Source: Flaviflagellibacter rhizophilus (GTDB taxonomy: Bacteria > Pseudomonadota > Alphaproteobacteria > Rhizobiales > Methylopilaceae). Taken from it: a DNA stretch of 64,000 nucleotides. The position numbers and the translations under genes were made by a program. This document shows positions 8,783-16,469 of this stretch, piece by piece; the first letter of the stretch is position 1; every line of letters starts with the position of its first letter. The stretch lies in assembly GCF_033898525.1 (NCBI RefSeq), contig NZ_JAXAFJ010000008.1, positions 62,001-126,000 of the forward strand. The letters are read 5' to 3'. The notes beneath the pieces are model-generated. The model saw only the letters and a list, made by a program, of their open reading frames with translations. It searched no databases and was not told the DNA's origin.

Positions 8783-9649
8783 ATGGCGCGCAGCACATCC
8801 TGGAAGGGCTATTTGAAGCTTTCGCTGGTCTCGTGCGCCGTGGCGATGACGCCCGCGCAGTCCGAACGCGACCGGGTCCGCTTCAACACGCTGAACAAGG
8901 CGACCGGCAATCGCCTGAAGCAGCGGCTTATAGATGCCGGCACCGGCGAGGAGGTCGACCGGGAGGACGTCACTCGCGGCTATGAGTTCGCCAAGGGCGA
9001 ACACATCATGGTGGAGGACGAGGACCTGGAAAAGGTCGCCCTGCCGACCAAGCACACCATCGACATCGAACAGTTCGTGCCCATGGACGAACTCGATCCG
9101 CTCTGGATGGGGGACCACCACTATCTGATGCCGGACGACGCCGTTGCCGAGGAGGCCTTTGCGGTCATCCGGGACGCGATGAAGGAGAACAATGTCGCCG
9201 GCATCGCCCGTCTGATCGTGAATGGCCGGGAGCGCTACATCGTGGTGCGTCCGCGCGGGAAGGGCGTGCTGCTGACGACGCTGCGCTATCCCTACGAGAT
9301 GCGTTCCGAAGCCGAGGCGTTTTCCCGAATCGGCGATGCCGATGCGCCAGAAGACATGGTGGAAGCCGCTCGCCAGATCATGCGCCAGAAGACGGTCCGC
9401 TTCGAGGCATCGGCCCTGAAGGACCGTTATCAGGCGGCATTGCAGAAGCTGCTGAAGGCCAAGCAGGCCGGCGGATCCGTCGCCGCGCCCTCGCCGGCGA
9501 AAGCGGCGCCGGAGAAGGTGGTTGGATTGTTCGAGGCGCTCAAGCGCAGCATAGCGGCGGAAAAGGCGGCGAAGCCGGAGGCGGCGGAGCGCAAGCCGAA
9601 GAAGGCCGCTGCCCCGCGCGGCAAGGGGAGCCGCAGGAGCGCCGCATAG
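8783..9649 (+). CDS. ku: Non-homologous end-joining protein Ku
   Basis: This 288-residue protein is a bacterial Ku, a homodimeric ring that binds double-strand DNA ends and recruits LigD. The core runs from WKGYLKLSLVSCAVAM through RVRFNTLNKATG, YEFAKGEHIMVEDEDLE and RYIVVRPRGKGVLLTTLRYPYEMR. The C-terminal 60 residues are rich in Lys, Ala and Arg, the low-complexity DNA-binding tail seen in many bacterial Ku proteins. The ATG at 8783 has GGAG upstream. No ligD lies in this window, so the partner ligase must be elsewhere. The gene is divergent from the DUF892 stress gene, and a perfect 12-bp hairpin spans its stop codon. Confidence 0.95.
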   Translation: MARSTSWKGYLKLSLVSCAVAMTPAQSERDRVRFNTLNKATGNRLKQRLIDAGTGEEVDREDVTRGYEFAKGEHIMVEDEDLEKVALPTKHTIDIEQFVPMDELDPLWMGDHHYLMPDDAVAEEAFAVIRDAMKENNVAGIARLIVNGRERYIVVRPRGKGVLLTTLRYPYEMRSEAEAFSRIGDADAPEDMVEAARQIMRQKTVRFEASALKDRYQAALQKLLKAKQAGGSVAAPSPAKAAPEKVVGLFEALKRSIAAEKAAKPEAAERKPKKAAAPRGKGSRRSAA

Positions 9650-9660
9650 CGCTCCTGCGG
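9631..9660. terminator. Perfect 12-bp hairpin spanning the ku stop codon
   Basis: CCGCAGGAGCGC (9631-9642) and GCGCTCCTGCGG (9649-9660) form a perfect 12-bp stem with a 6-base loop. It contains the last codons and the stop of ku and ends ten bases before the convergent small gene. There is no T-run on either side. It could stop transcription in both directions or protect mRNA ends. Confidence 0.5.
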
Positions 9661-9670
9661 TCCGAAGTCT

Positions 9671-9874
9671 TCAGGCCTTGCTGTCGTCTTCCTCGGCAAG
9701 GTCCTCGTCGTCGACTTCTTCGAACGCGTCGGCGAGGGTGTCCATGATGTCCTCGACCTGATCCACCGTCGCGCTGAACGTCAGGGTCGTGCCGTTGCTC
9801 GTCTCGATGGTGATGACCAGTTCGTCCTCGTCCTTCACGTCCAGCTGGATGCCGGTGAATTTGTTGTCCGCCAT
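9671..9874 (-). CDS. Small acidic hypothetical protein
   Basis: This 67-residue protein is not recognised. It has a start at 9874 backed by GGGAGAG. The first half alternates charged and hydrophobic residues as a beta-strand pattern (IQLDVKDEDELVITIET), and the C-terminus is very acidic (EEVDDEDLAEEDDSKA). There is no signal peptide or membrane segment. It is convergent with ku. Confidence 0.6.
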   Translation of the reverse strand: MADNKFTGIQLDVKDEDELVITIETSNGTTLTFSATVDQVEDIMDTLADAFEEVDDEDLAEEDDSKA

Positions 9875-10057
9875 GTCCGTCTCTCCCTGTGGCAAATTCA
9901 GAACGCGCGTGCCGCCTTTTCGGTCCGCGTGAATCTTCCCGTACAATCGCATGAAATCGTTAGGGGATGCTGCCCTGCCGCGCGCTCTGGGCTATAAACC
10001 GCACGCTTTGCGCTGCTTCGAATTGGCGGCTGCAAACCTTCCGATCAGGAGGTCGGC

Positions 10058-10228
10058 ATGGATAAGGAAGAACTGATCCGGCTTCGTGCCTTCGAGATCT
10101 GGATCCGCGAAGGCATGCCCGAGGGTCGCGAGCGCGAGCATTGGCTGCAGGCGCGCCGCGAGATCGAAGGCATGTTCGAGAGCGAGGATGATGGTCCCGC
10201 TCCCGGTTCCAGGTTCAGGAACGGCTGA
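10058..10228 (+). CDS. DUF2934 family small protein
   Basis: This 56-residue protein matches the pattern of DUF2934, a short soluble family of unknown function common in Rhizobiales. It has the hallmark layout IRLRAFEIWIREGMPEGREREHW followed by an acidic helix. The ATG at 10058 has a perfect AGGAGG five bases upstream, which makes translation likely despite the small size. The gene stands between minus-strand small genes. Confidence 0.75.
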   Translation: MDKEELIRLRAFEIWIREGMPEGREREHWLQARREIEGMFESEDDGPAPGSRFRNG

Positions 10229-10237
10229 TAGCGGGGG

Positions 10238-10402
10238 TTATTCCCCTTCGCGCCGATAAATTTCGCGCGTCGCAGCATTCTGGGCGCTGCTTTCCGGCAA
10301 GGTCTTCCGGCGGGAGCGCATCGTTCCGTAGATCATCGCGGCCGCGGCGCACGCGAATCCCACCGCCACCAAAATCCACATCGTTCCGCTGATCTGGTCC
10401 AT
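10238..10402 (-). CDS. Small single-pass membrane protein
   Basis: This 54-residue protein has one hydrophobic helix near its N-terminus (WILVAVGFACAAAAMIYG), followed by a basic, polar tail. The start at 10402 is supported by GGGAGGAC upstream. The function is unknown. Its 3' end is nine bases from the stop of the convergent DUF2934 gene. Confidence 0.6.
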   Translation of the reverse strand: MDQISGTMWILVAVGFACAAAAMIYGTMRSRRKTLPESSAQNAATREIYRREGE

Positions 10403-10492
10403 GCCTGTCCTCCCGGGGCTGCGCGAGCCTTCTGCTGGCAAACGCGCACTGCTCCGGGGAGGTTGCATGTCCGGATACTGGCCAGGTCGGCG

Positions 10493-10906
10493 CTAGGGCC
10501 ACCACGTATTGGGGCAGGGGCCAAGCTGCCTTGCCTCGGGCCTTGAGGCGGGCGTGTAATCCTCGCTTTCTTCCACGTCCTCGTCAGGCAGGGGCCCACG
10601 CGCGCGGATCATCCGCGCGAGCATCGCGGCGGTGGCGTTCGAGCCCTCCGCCAGCCCTTGCTGGTAACGATCATGCGGCGTGGCTGTCGCGTGCACGCCT
10701 TCACAGATGCGCGCACATGCCTCGCGCTCCATGTTCAAGGCTTCATGAACCGCGAGGGCGCCCGCGCGGGCCAGCTTCTTGAGATTGAAGGTTCCGGCAA
10801 TTTCAACCTGGCCATCCGGGCACAGCAGCCTAAGCCGCCCTTCGGCATCGTTCAGGTCCAGCAGGTACTGCTCGAGCGAGCGAGCGATCACTTCGACGGT
10901 GTCCAT
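10493..10906 (-). CDS. Hypothetical cytoplasmic protein
   Basis: This 137-residue protein is not recognised. It starts MDTVEVIARSLEQYLLDLN and has a predicted strand RLRLLCPDGQVEIAGTFN, then a helical stretch with three cysteines (EREACARIC and a lone one near the end). The C-terminus is acidic and then basic. The start at 10906 has AGGAGAC upstream. No membrane segment is seen. It may be cotranscribed with the small membrane protein downstream. Confidence 0.6.
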   Translation of the reverse strand: MDTVEVIARSLEQYLLDLNDAEGRLRLLCPDGQVEIAGTFNLKKLARAGALAVHEALNMEREACARICEGVHATATPHDRYQQGLAEGSNATAAMLARMIRARGPLPDEDVEESEDYTPASRPEARQLGPCPNTWWP

Positions 10907-11098
10907 CTCGGCGTCTCCTGTGCCGCTTCTTTGCCGAGCGGCTGGCCTCCAGCTTACGCCGCCGCCCATCCGCTGCAAGTTGCCGATTCGCGTGTACGCT
11001 ACCGACCCGGACGGGGCTGTCTGCCGCATGTGCTTGCCGTGACCCTTTCGGGCGCTTGCGAGTTATCCGTTCACCGCAACGCCATGAGGTGAACCCCC

Positions 11099-11458
11099 AT
11101 GAGAAGTGTTTTCGTACTTACCGCCCTGCTGCTTGCCGCACCGGCTCTTGCCCAGGAGGGTGACAACGCCCGGGGCAAGGCCACGCCCCAGGAAGAGGCG
11201 ATGTGGAGCTGCACCACCCAGGTCGAGAACCAGAAGCTCCCGTCGGACGAGCAGAAGAAGCAGTGGATGATGGCCTGCCTCACAGGCGCGACCGGCACTG
11301 GACCCACGCCGCGTGCCGTGGATGCGCAGACGCAGGAGAAGATCTGCAAGGAGCAGCATGACGAACTCGAGCTCACAGGCGGCGAGGGCGAGAACTTCCT
11401 CACTGCCTGTCGCGCACGCAACGAGGCCTTGCTCCGCGAGGGTGGAGCGCCCCGCTAG
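11099..11458 (+). CDS. Small exported protein, weakly PsiF-like
   Basis: This 119-residue precursor has a clear signal peptide (MRSVFVLTALLLAAPALA). The mature part holds two Cys pairs with similar spacing: CTTQVENQKLPSDEQ...MACL and CKEQHDELELTG...LTAC. This recalls the PsiF repeat of E. coli, but the resemblance is loose. It is probably periplasmic. Its TAG stop and the CTA of the convergent gene share the same CTAG, so the two coding regions overlap by four bases. Confidence 0.7.
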   Translation: MRSVFVLTALLLAAPALAQEGDNARGKATPQEEAMWSCTTQVENQKLPSDEQKKQWMMACLTGATGTGPTPRAVDAQTQEKICKEQHDELELTGGEGENFLTACRARNEALLREGGAPR

Positions 11459-12342
11459 GCGCAGCGAAACTCGTCCATGAGCCCCGGCACGAGGTCCGGG
11501 ATCTCACGGGCGAGAAATCCGATCGTACCGATCTTGCGGGAGAGGCGGCGCCCGGCCTCTCCATGCAGGTACACGCCCCAGATGGCCGCGGTGACGGGAT
11601 CCGCGCCGCGCGCCAGAAGCCCGCCGACAATGCCGGCCAGGGTGTCGCCGGAGCCGGAGGTGCCGAGCCCGACGCTGCCGCCTGAAAACAGCCAGGCCGT
11701 GCCTTCGGGCATCACGATGTGCGTGCGGCTGCCTTTCATGACGACGACGGCACCGAGCTGCCGAGACACGTTCTGCGCGGCCGTCAGCGGGTCCGCGTCC
11801 ACAGCCTCGCGGCTGCATTCCAGCAGGCTGGCCATCTCGCCGGAATGCGGCGTGATGATCGCAGGCTTGGCACGGTCGCGCAGCATTTCCGAAAGCTGGT
11901 CGAGGCCGCACATCGCCCCTGCGTCGAGCACGCATCCCGCATCTGCAGCCGCCAGCAGCAGGTCGCGCGTCAGCGCGTCGGCATCGGCATCATTGGTCAT
12001 GCCGGGCCCGAGGACGAGGGCATCGCAGGCGCCCGCATTCCGCTTGAGACGTTCCGCAGCGGACGCGGCGATTGTCCCGTCCCGCGTTTCCGGCAATTCC
12101 ATCACCAGCGCCTCGGGCATGGCGAAGCCCAGATGCGGCGCGCGGCTCGCGACGGTCGCCAACTGCAGCTTGCCGGCACCGGCGCGCAAGGCCCCAAGCC
12201 CGGCCAGCAGCAGGGCGCCCGGCACATCGCGGCTGCCGCCGACGACGAGAACGCGGCCGCGTTCCTCCTTGCTGCCTTCCTGCGGCTCGGGCAGGGGCAT
12301 GTCCCGCAGGACGGCGCTGTCGACAGGCGTCGGGCCGCTCAT
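11455..12342 (-). CDS. nnrD: ADP-dependent NAD(P)H-hydrate dehydratase
   Basis: This 295-residue enzyme repairs hydrated NADH and NADPH using ADP. It belongs to the carbohydrate-kinase-like NnrD fold: VLVVGGSRDVPGALLLAG near the start, ALVLGPGM, AIITPHSGEMASLL, VVMKGSRTHIV, and the anion-hole/catalytic GTSGSGDTLAGIVGGLLARG. The NnrE epimerase half is absent, so this is the stand-alone dehydratase. The start at 12342 overlaps the stop of the upstream phosphatase as ATGA, which indicates coupling. It lies near pncB, so this stretch has an NAD theme. Confidence 0.88.
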   Translation of the reverse strand: MSGPTPVDSAVLRDMPLPEPQEGSKEERGRVLVVGGSRDVPGALLLAGLGALRAGAGKLQLATVASRAPHLGFAMPEALVMELPETRDGTIAASAAERLKRNAGACDALVLGPGMTNDADADALTRDLLLAAADAGCVLDAGAMCGLDQLSEMLRDRAKPAIITPHSGEMASLLECSREAVDADPLTAAQNVSRQLGAVVVMKGSRTHIVMPEGTAWLFSGGSVGLGTSGSGDTLAGIVGGLLARGADPVTAAIWGVYLHGEAGRRLSRKIGTIGFLAREIPDLVPGLMDEFRCA

Positions 12343-13103
12343 CGGGCAGCCACGTTCGCGTCGGGCTCGGAGGTCACGGGCGCGCCGCCTTCCGTCATGG
12401 GAGCCACGAAATTGTAGCGGTGCAGGGCAAGCGCACCGTGCCGGCCCTTGTCGGGATCGAACCGGTATTCCGTAACGGAGCAGTTCGCGAGATCGCCGGA
12501 CCGGTCGATGGCCAGAATCTCCTCCTCCGTCATGTTCTCCAGCAGGTAGCGCAGGCACATCACCACCACCTGATGCGCCACGATCAGCACGCGGCAGCCG
12601 TCATGGTGCAAGCACATCGTATCGACGGCGCTGCGCAGCCGCAGGATCACGTCGCACCAGCTCTCGCCGGCCGGCGGGCGGTGATAGAACTTGCCCAGCA
12701 GGCGGCGGAATTCATACTGGTCGGGGTGGAACTCCGCGATACCGGCCGTCGTCAGCCGGTCGAGGACGCCGAACTCCTTTTCCCTGAGCCGTTCGTCCAG
12801 CACGAGGCCCTCTGCCTTAGGGTCCATGCCGCCCGCCGCCTGGATCAGTTCCGCCGTTCGCTGCGCGCGGCGGTAGGGCGAAACCAGAAGTACTTGCGGG
12901 CGCTCGTCCGCAGGCATCTCCGCGAACCATTGACCGAGCGCCGTGGCCTGCTGCTCGCCGCGTGCGGAAAGCGCCACGTCCACGTCTCGGTCGGCGATGT
13001 CGATATGGGTAAGCCCCGACGCCATCGCCTGCTCGCGGGCTACGTTCCCCGCGCTTTCCCCATGGCGGACGATCCACAATTGTGCTGGCCAGCGGTGAGG
13101 CAT
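12339..13103 (-). CDS. Histidine phosphatase family protein
   Basis: This 254-residue protein carries the phosphoglycerate-mutase-like signature: WIVRHGES with the phospho-accepting His, SPYRRAQRT, an acidic residue in EKEFGVLD, and VAHQVVVM with the second His. PAGESW sits in the usual place. Substrates in this family range from sugar phosphates to proteins and cannot be read here. The ATG at 13103 has AAGGG six bases upstream; another start is 15 bases earlier. Its stop overlaps the nnrD start, forming an operon. Confidence 0.88.
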   Translation of the reverse strand: MPHRWPAQLWIVRHGESAGNVAREQAMASGLTHIDIADRDVDVALSARGEQQATALGQWFAEMPADERPQVLLVSPYRRAQRTAELIQAAGGMDPKAEGLVLDERLREKEFGVLDRLTTAGIAEFHPDQYEFRRLLGKFYHRPPAGESWCDVILRLRSAVDTMCLHHDGCRVLIVAHQVVVMCLRYLLENMTEEEILAIDRSGDLANCSVTEYRFDPDKGRHGALALHRYNFVAPMTEGGAPVTSEPDANVAAR

Positions 13104-13337
13104 AGGGAACCCTTGCATCGAGCGTTAGATCGGCGAGAGGCTTGCCCCGCTGGGGAAACAACGTCGCCGCCCCTTCAGGGTTTCGCTGCATCGCACCTTG
13201 CGAGGCGATTGGCTGCGAGCGGCTTTTAGGGGTTGCCCTGCGGGGAAGGGCCGCTACGCTCCGCACCCCACCAATTGGCCGCAGGACAGGACCGGACGCA
13301 TGAGCCCATTCCACGCCAGCAGGGGAACGCCGGCGCA

Positions 13338-14642
13338 ATGGTGATCCCCGATATCGCGACGCGGGTCTGGAATCACACCTTCAAGCTCGACCCTATCGTC
13401 CGCAGCCTGCTCGACACGGACTTCTACAAGCTGCTGATGCTGCAGATGATCTGGGGCGAGTACCGCGACCGGCAGGTCACGTTCTCCCTCATCAACCGCA
13501 CGAAGCGGGTGCGGCTGGCGGACGAGATCGACGAGGAGGAACTGCGCGCCCAGCTGGACTTCGCGCGCACCTTGCGCATCCAGAAGCGCGAGATGATCTG
13601 GCTGGCCGGCAACACCTTCTACGGTCGGCGGCAGATCTTCAATCCGGACTTCCTGAACTGGTTCTCCGAATTTCAGCTGCCGGATTACGATCTTCACCGC
13701 GTGGACGGACAATTCGAACTGCACTTCCACGGCCCATGGACCCACACCACGATGTGGGAGATCCCGGCGCTCTCCATCATCAACGAGCTTCGCTCGCGCG
13801 CGGCTCTGAAGAAGTATGGCCGCTTCGAGCTCGACGTGCTCTACGCCCGCGCCAAGTCACGCCTCTGGCAGAAGGTGGAACGACTGCGCGAACTGCCGGA
13901 CCTGAAGATTTCCGATTTCGGCAGCCGCCGGCGTCACAGCTTCCTGTGGCAGCGCTGGTGCGTGGAGGCACTGAAGGAAGGTCTCGGCTCGGCCTTTATC
14001 GGCACCAGCAATGTGCTGATGGCCATGGAAGCGGATCTCGAGGCGATCGGCACCAACGCGCATGAACTTCCGATGGTCATGGCCGCGCTCTCGGACACGG
14101 ACGAGCAGCTTCGCAGCGCGCCCTACCGCGTCCTGCAGGACTGGCAGCGCTATTACGGCGGCAACCTGCTTGTGGTGCTGCCCGACGCCTATGGCACCTC
14201 CGAATTCCTGCGCGATGCGCCGGACTGGGTTGCGAACTGGCGGGGCTTCCGCCCCGATTCTGCGCCTCCCATCGAGGGTGGCGAGGCGATCCTCGACTGG
14301 TGGAAGGCGAAAGGCCGCGACCCTCGCGAGAAGCTGCTGATCTTCTCCGACGCCATGGACATCGACAGCATCGAGGAAACCCACCGCCACTTCGCCGGCC
14401 GGGTGCAGATGAGCTTCGGCTGGGGCACCAATCTCACCAACGATTTCCGCGGCCTGTCCACGCATCCCACGGTCGACCTCAGCCCCATCTCGCTGGTCTG
14501 CAAGGTCACGTCCGTGGACGGACGCCCGGCGGTCAAGCTCTCGGACAATCCGGCCAAGGCCACGGGCGAGCCGGAGGACATCGAACGTTATCGCCGTGTC
14601 TTCGGCCATGCCCAGTATGAGGCGCGGGAGGCGGTCGTCTGA
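13338..14642 (+). CDS. pncB: Nicotinate phosphoribosyltransferase
   Basis: This 434-residue enzyme joins nicotinate and phosphoribosyl pyrophosphate to give nicotinate mononucleotide in NAD salvage. Seen are LLDTDFYKLLMLQMIW, the nicotinate-site FGSRRRHS, the autophosphorylated His in IGTNAHELPM, and the phosphate-binding SFGWGTNLTND near the C-terminus. The length is typical of the bacterial enzyme. The ATG at 13338 follows GGGGAA; the longer frame from 13233 has no site. It is divergent from the phosphatase/nnrD operon across about 230 bp. Confidence 0.96.
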   Translation: MVIPDIATRVWNHTFKLDPIVRSLLDTDFYKLLMLQMIWGEYRDRQVTFSLINRTKRVRLADEIDEEELRAQLDFARTLRIQKREMIWLAGNTFYGRRQIFNPDFLNWFSEFQLPDYDLHRVDGQFELHFHGPWTHTTMWEIPALSIINELRSRAALKKYGRFELDVLYARAKSRLWQKVERLRELPDLKISDFGSRRRHSFLWQRWCVEALKEGLGSAFIGTSNVLMAMEADLEAIGTNAHELPMVMAALSDTDEQLRSAPYRVLQDWQRYYGGNLLVVLPDAYGTSEFLRDAPDWVANWRGFRPDSAPPIEGGEAILDWWKAKGRDPREKLLIFSDAMDIDSIEETHRHFAGRVQMSFGWGTNLTNDFRGLSTHPTVDLSPISLVCKVTSVDGRPAVKLSDNPAKATGEPEDIERYRRVFGHAQYEAREAVV

Positions 14643-14712
14643 CCCCGACCTCCGGGGTGACAGACGGCGAGGACGGGCGCACCATGGTGCCCCACCGTCG
14701 GGAGAACAGCGC

Positions 14713-16455
14713 ATGAAGCTTCGTGGTCTGGAACTGGTCCGTGTTCTTTCTGTCGCCACCTGCGTCCTGGCCGTCGCCAGCCCGGGCAGGGCGGCTTCGC
14801 CCGCGCCGGTCGGTGCCGAGAACGGCATGGTGGTGACGGCGCAGCACCTGGCTTCCGATGTCGGCGTCGAGGTTCTGAAGCGCGGCGGCAATGCCGTGGA
14901 TGCCGCGGTCGCCGTCGGTTACGCGCTCGCCGTGGTCTATCCCACGGCCGGCAATATCGGTGGCGGGGGCTTCATGACCATCCGCCTGAAGGATGGCCGC
15001 ACCACATTCCTCGACTTCCGCGAGCGCGCTCCCGCCGCTTCCACCAAGACCATGTACCTCGACGCGGCGGGCCAGCCGGTGCCCGGCGCCAGCACCGACG
15101 GCTATCTCGCGGTCGGCGTACCGGGCTCGGTGAAGGGCTTCGAATATGCCCGCGAGAAATACGGCACCCTGCCGCGCGCGGACCTTCTGGCGCCCGCCAT
15201 TGCCTTCGCCCGCGACGGTTTCGCGCTTGAGCCAGGCGACGTGGTGTCCTTCGCCGAGGGCAATGAAGACCTTGCCAAGGACCCGGCGGCCGCCGCCATC
15301 TTCCTGAAAGCCGGCCAGCCCTACGCGGCCGGCGAGAAGCTGGTGCAGAGCGATCTCGCCGCCACTCTGACGGCCATCTCGCAAGGCGGCGCGGATGCCT
15401 TCTACAAGGGCGCCACGGCAGACGCGATCGTCGCAGCCAGCAAAGCCGGCGGCGGCGTGCTCGCCAAGGAGGATTTCGAGCGCTACGCTGTGCGTGAGAT
15501 GAAGCCGGTGGAGTGCGGCTATCGCGGCTACACCGTCACCTCGTCACCGCCGCCGAGCTCGGGCGGCGTCATCATCTGCGAGATCCTAAAGGTGATCGAG
15601 GCCTATCCTCTGGGAAGTCTCGGCTACCATTCGGCTGACAGCGTCCACCTGATGGCCGAGGCCATGCGGCACGCCTTCGTGGACCGCAATTCGGCGCTGG
15701 GCGATCCCGACTTTGTCGATAACCCTGTCGCGAAGCTGACCTCGGAGGATTATGCGGCCGAGATTCGCACCCGCATCAGCAAGTATCGCGCCGGCGTCTC
15801 GGCAAACCTGATGCCCAAGGGGATGGGTGAAAGTCGCGAGACCACGCATTATTCCATCATCGACAAGGACGGAAACGCCGTTGCCGTCACTTACACCCTG
15901 AACGGCTCGTTCGGTGCCCGCGTGGTGGCTCCGGGCACGGGCGTCCTCCTCAACAACGAGATGGACGACTTCACACTGAAGCCGGGCGTGCCAAATCTCT
16001 ACGGCCTTATCCAGGGCGACGCCAATGCCATTGCACCGGGCAAGACGCCGCTCTCCTCCATGAGCCCGACCATCGTGTCCCGTGAGGGTCAGCCGGTCAT
16101 GGTCATCGGCAGCCCCGGCGGTGCCCGCATCATCACCATCACTTTGGAAGCCATCGTGAACGTCATCGATCATGGCATGGACATCCAGGAGGCGGTGGAT
16201 GCGCCCCGCTTCCATCATCAATGGCTGCCCGACCAGATCACCATCGAGCCGCGGGCGCTGTCGCCGGACACGATCAAGATACTCACCGAGATGGGCCACA
16301 AGGTCACGGGCGACGCGGACTGGCCGGTGTGGGGCGAGGCGGCCGGCATCCTGGTAGGCGGCCCGAAACTGGCCGATACGAACCCGGACCGGAAGGAACG
16401 CTTCTTCGGCGCCATCGACAGCCGTGCCGGCGCCGGCGCCGCACGCGGATACTGA
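14713..16455 (+). CDS. ggt: Gamma-glutamyltranspeptidase precursor
   Basis: This 580-residue periplasmic N-terminal-nucleophile enzyme cleaves glutathione and transfers gamma-glutamyl groups. A signal peptide occupies about the first 28 residues. The proenzyme is expected to cut itself before the catalytic Thr in RETTHYSIIDKDGNAVAVTY, close to residue 378. The large subunit shows NAVDAAVAVGYALAVVYP, GGGGFM and FRERAP. The small subunit shows the substrate loop PLSSMSPTIV and GSPGGARIITITLEAIVNV. GGAG lies eight bases before the ATG at 14713. It follows pncB by 70 bp and may be cotranscribed. Confidence 0.95.
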   Translation: MKLRGLELVRVLSVATCVLAVASPGRAASPAPVGAENGMVVTAQHLASDVGVEVLKRGGNAVDAAVAVGYALAVVYPTAGNIGGGGFMTIRLKDGRTTFLDFRERAPAASTKTMYLDAAGQPVPGASTDGYLAVGVPGSVKGFEYAREKYGTLPRADLLAPAIAFARDGFALEPGDVVSFAEGNEDLAKDPAAAAIFLKAGQPYAAGEKLVQSDLAATLTAISQGGADAFYKGATADAIVAASKAGGGVLAKEDFERYAVREMKPVECGYRGYTVTSSPPPSSGGVIICEILKVIEAYPLGSLGYHSADSVHLMAEAMRHAFVDRNSALGDPDFVDNPVAKLTSEDYAAEIRTRISKYRAGVSANLMPKGMGESRETTHYSIIDKDGNAVAVTYTLNGSFGARVVAPGTGVLLNNEMDDFTLKPGVPNLYGLIQGDANAIAPGKTPLSSMSPTIVSREGQPVMVIGSPGGARIITITLEAIVNVIDHGMDIQEAVDAPRFHHQWLPDQITIEPRALSPDTIKILTEMGHKVTGDADWPVWGEAAGILVGGPKLADTNPDRKERFFGAIDSRAGAGAARGY

Positions 16456-16469
16456 AAGACCCACATCAG

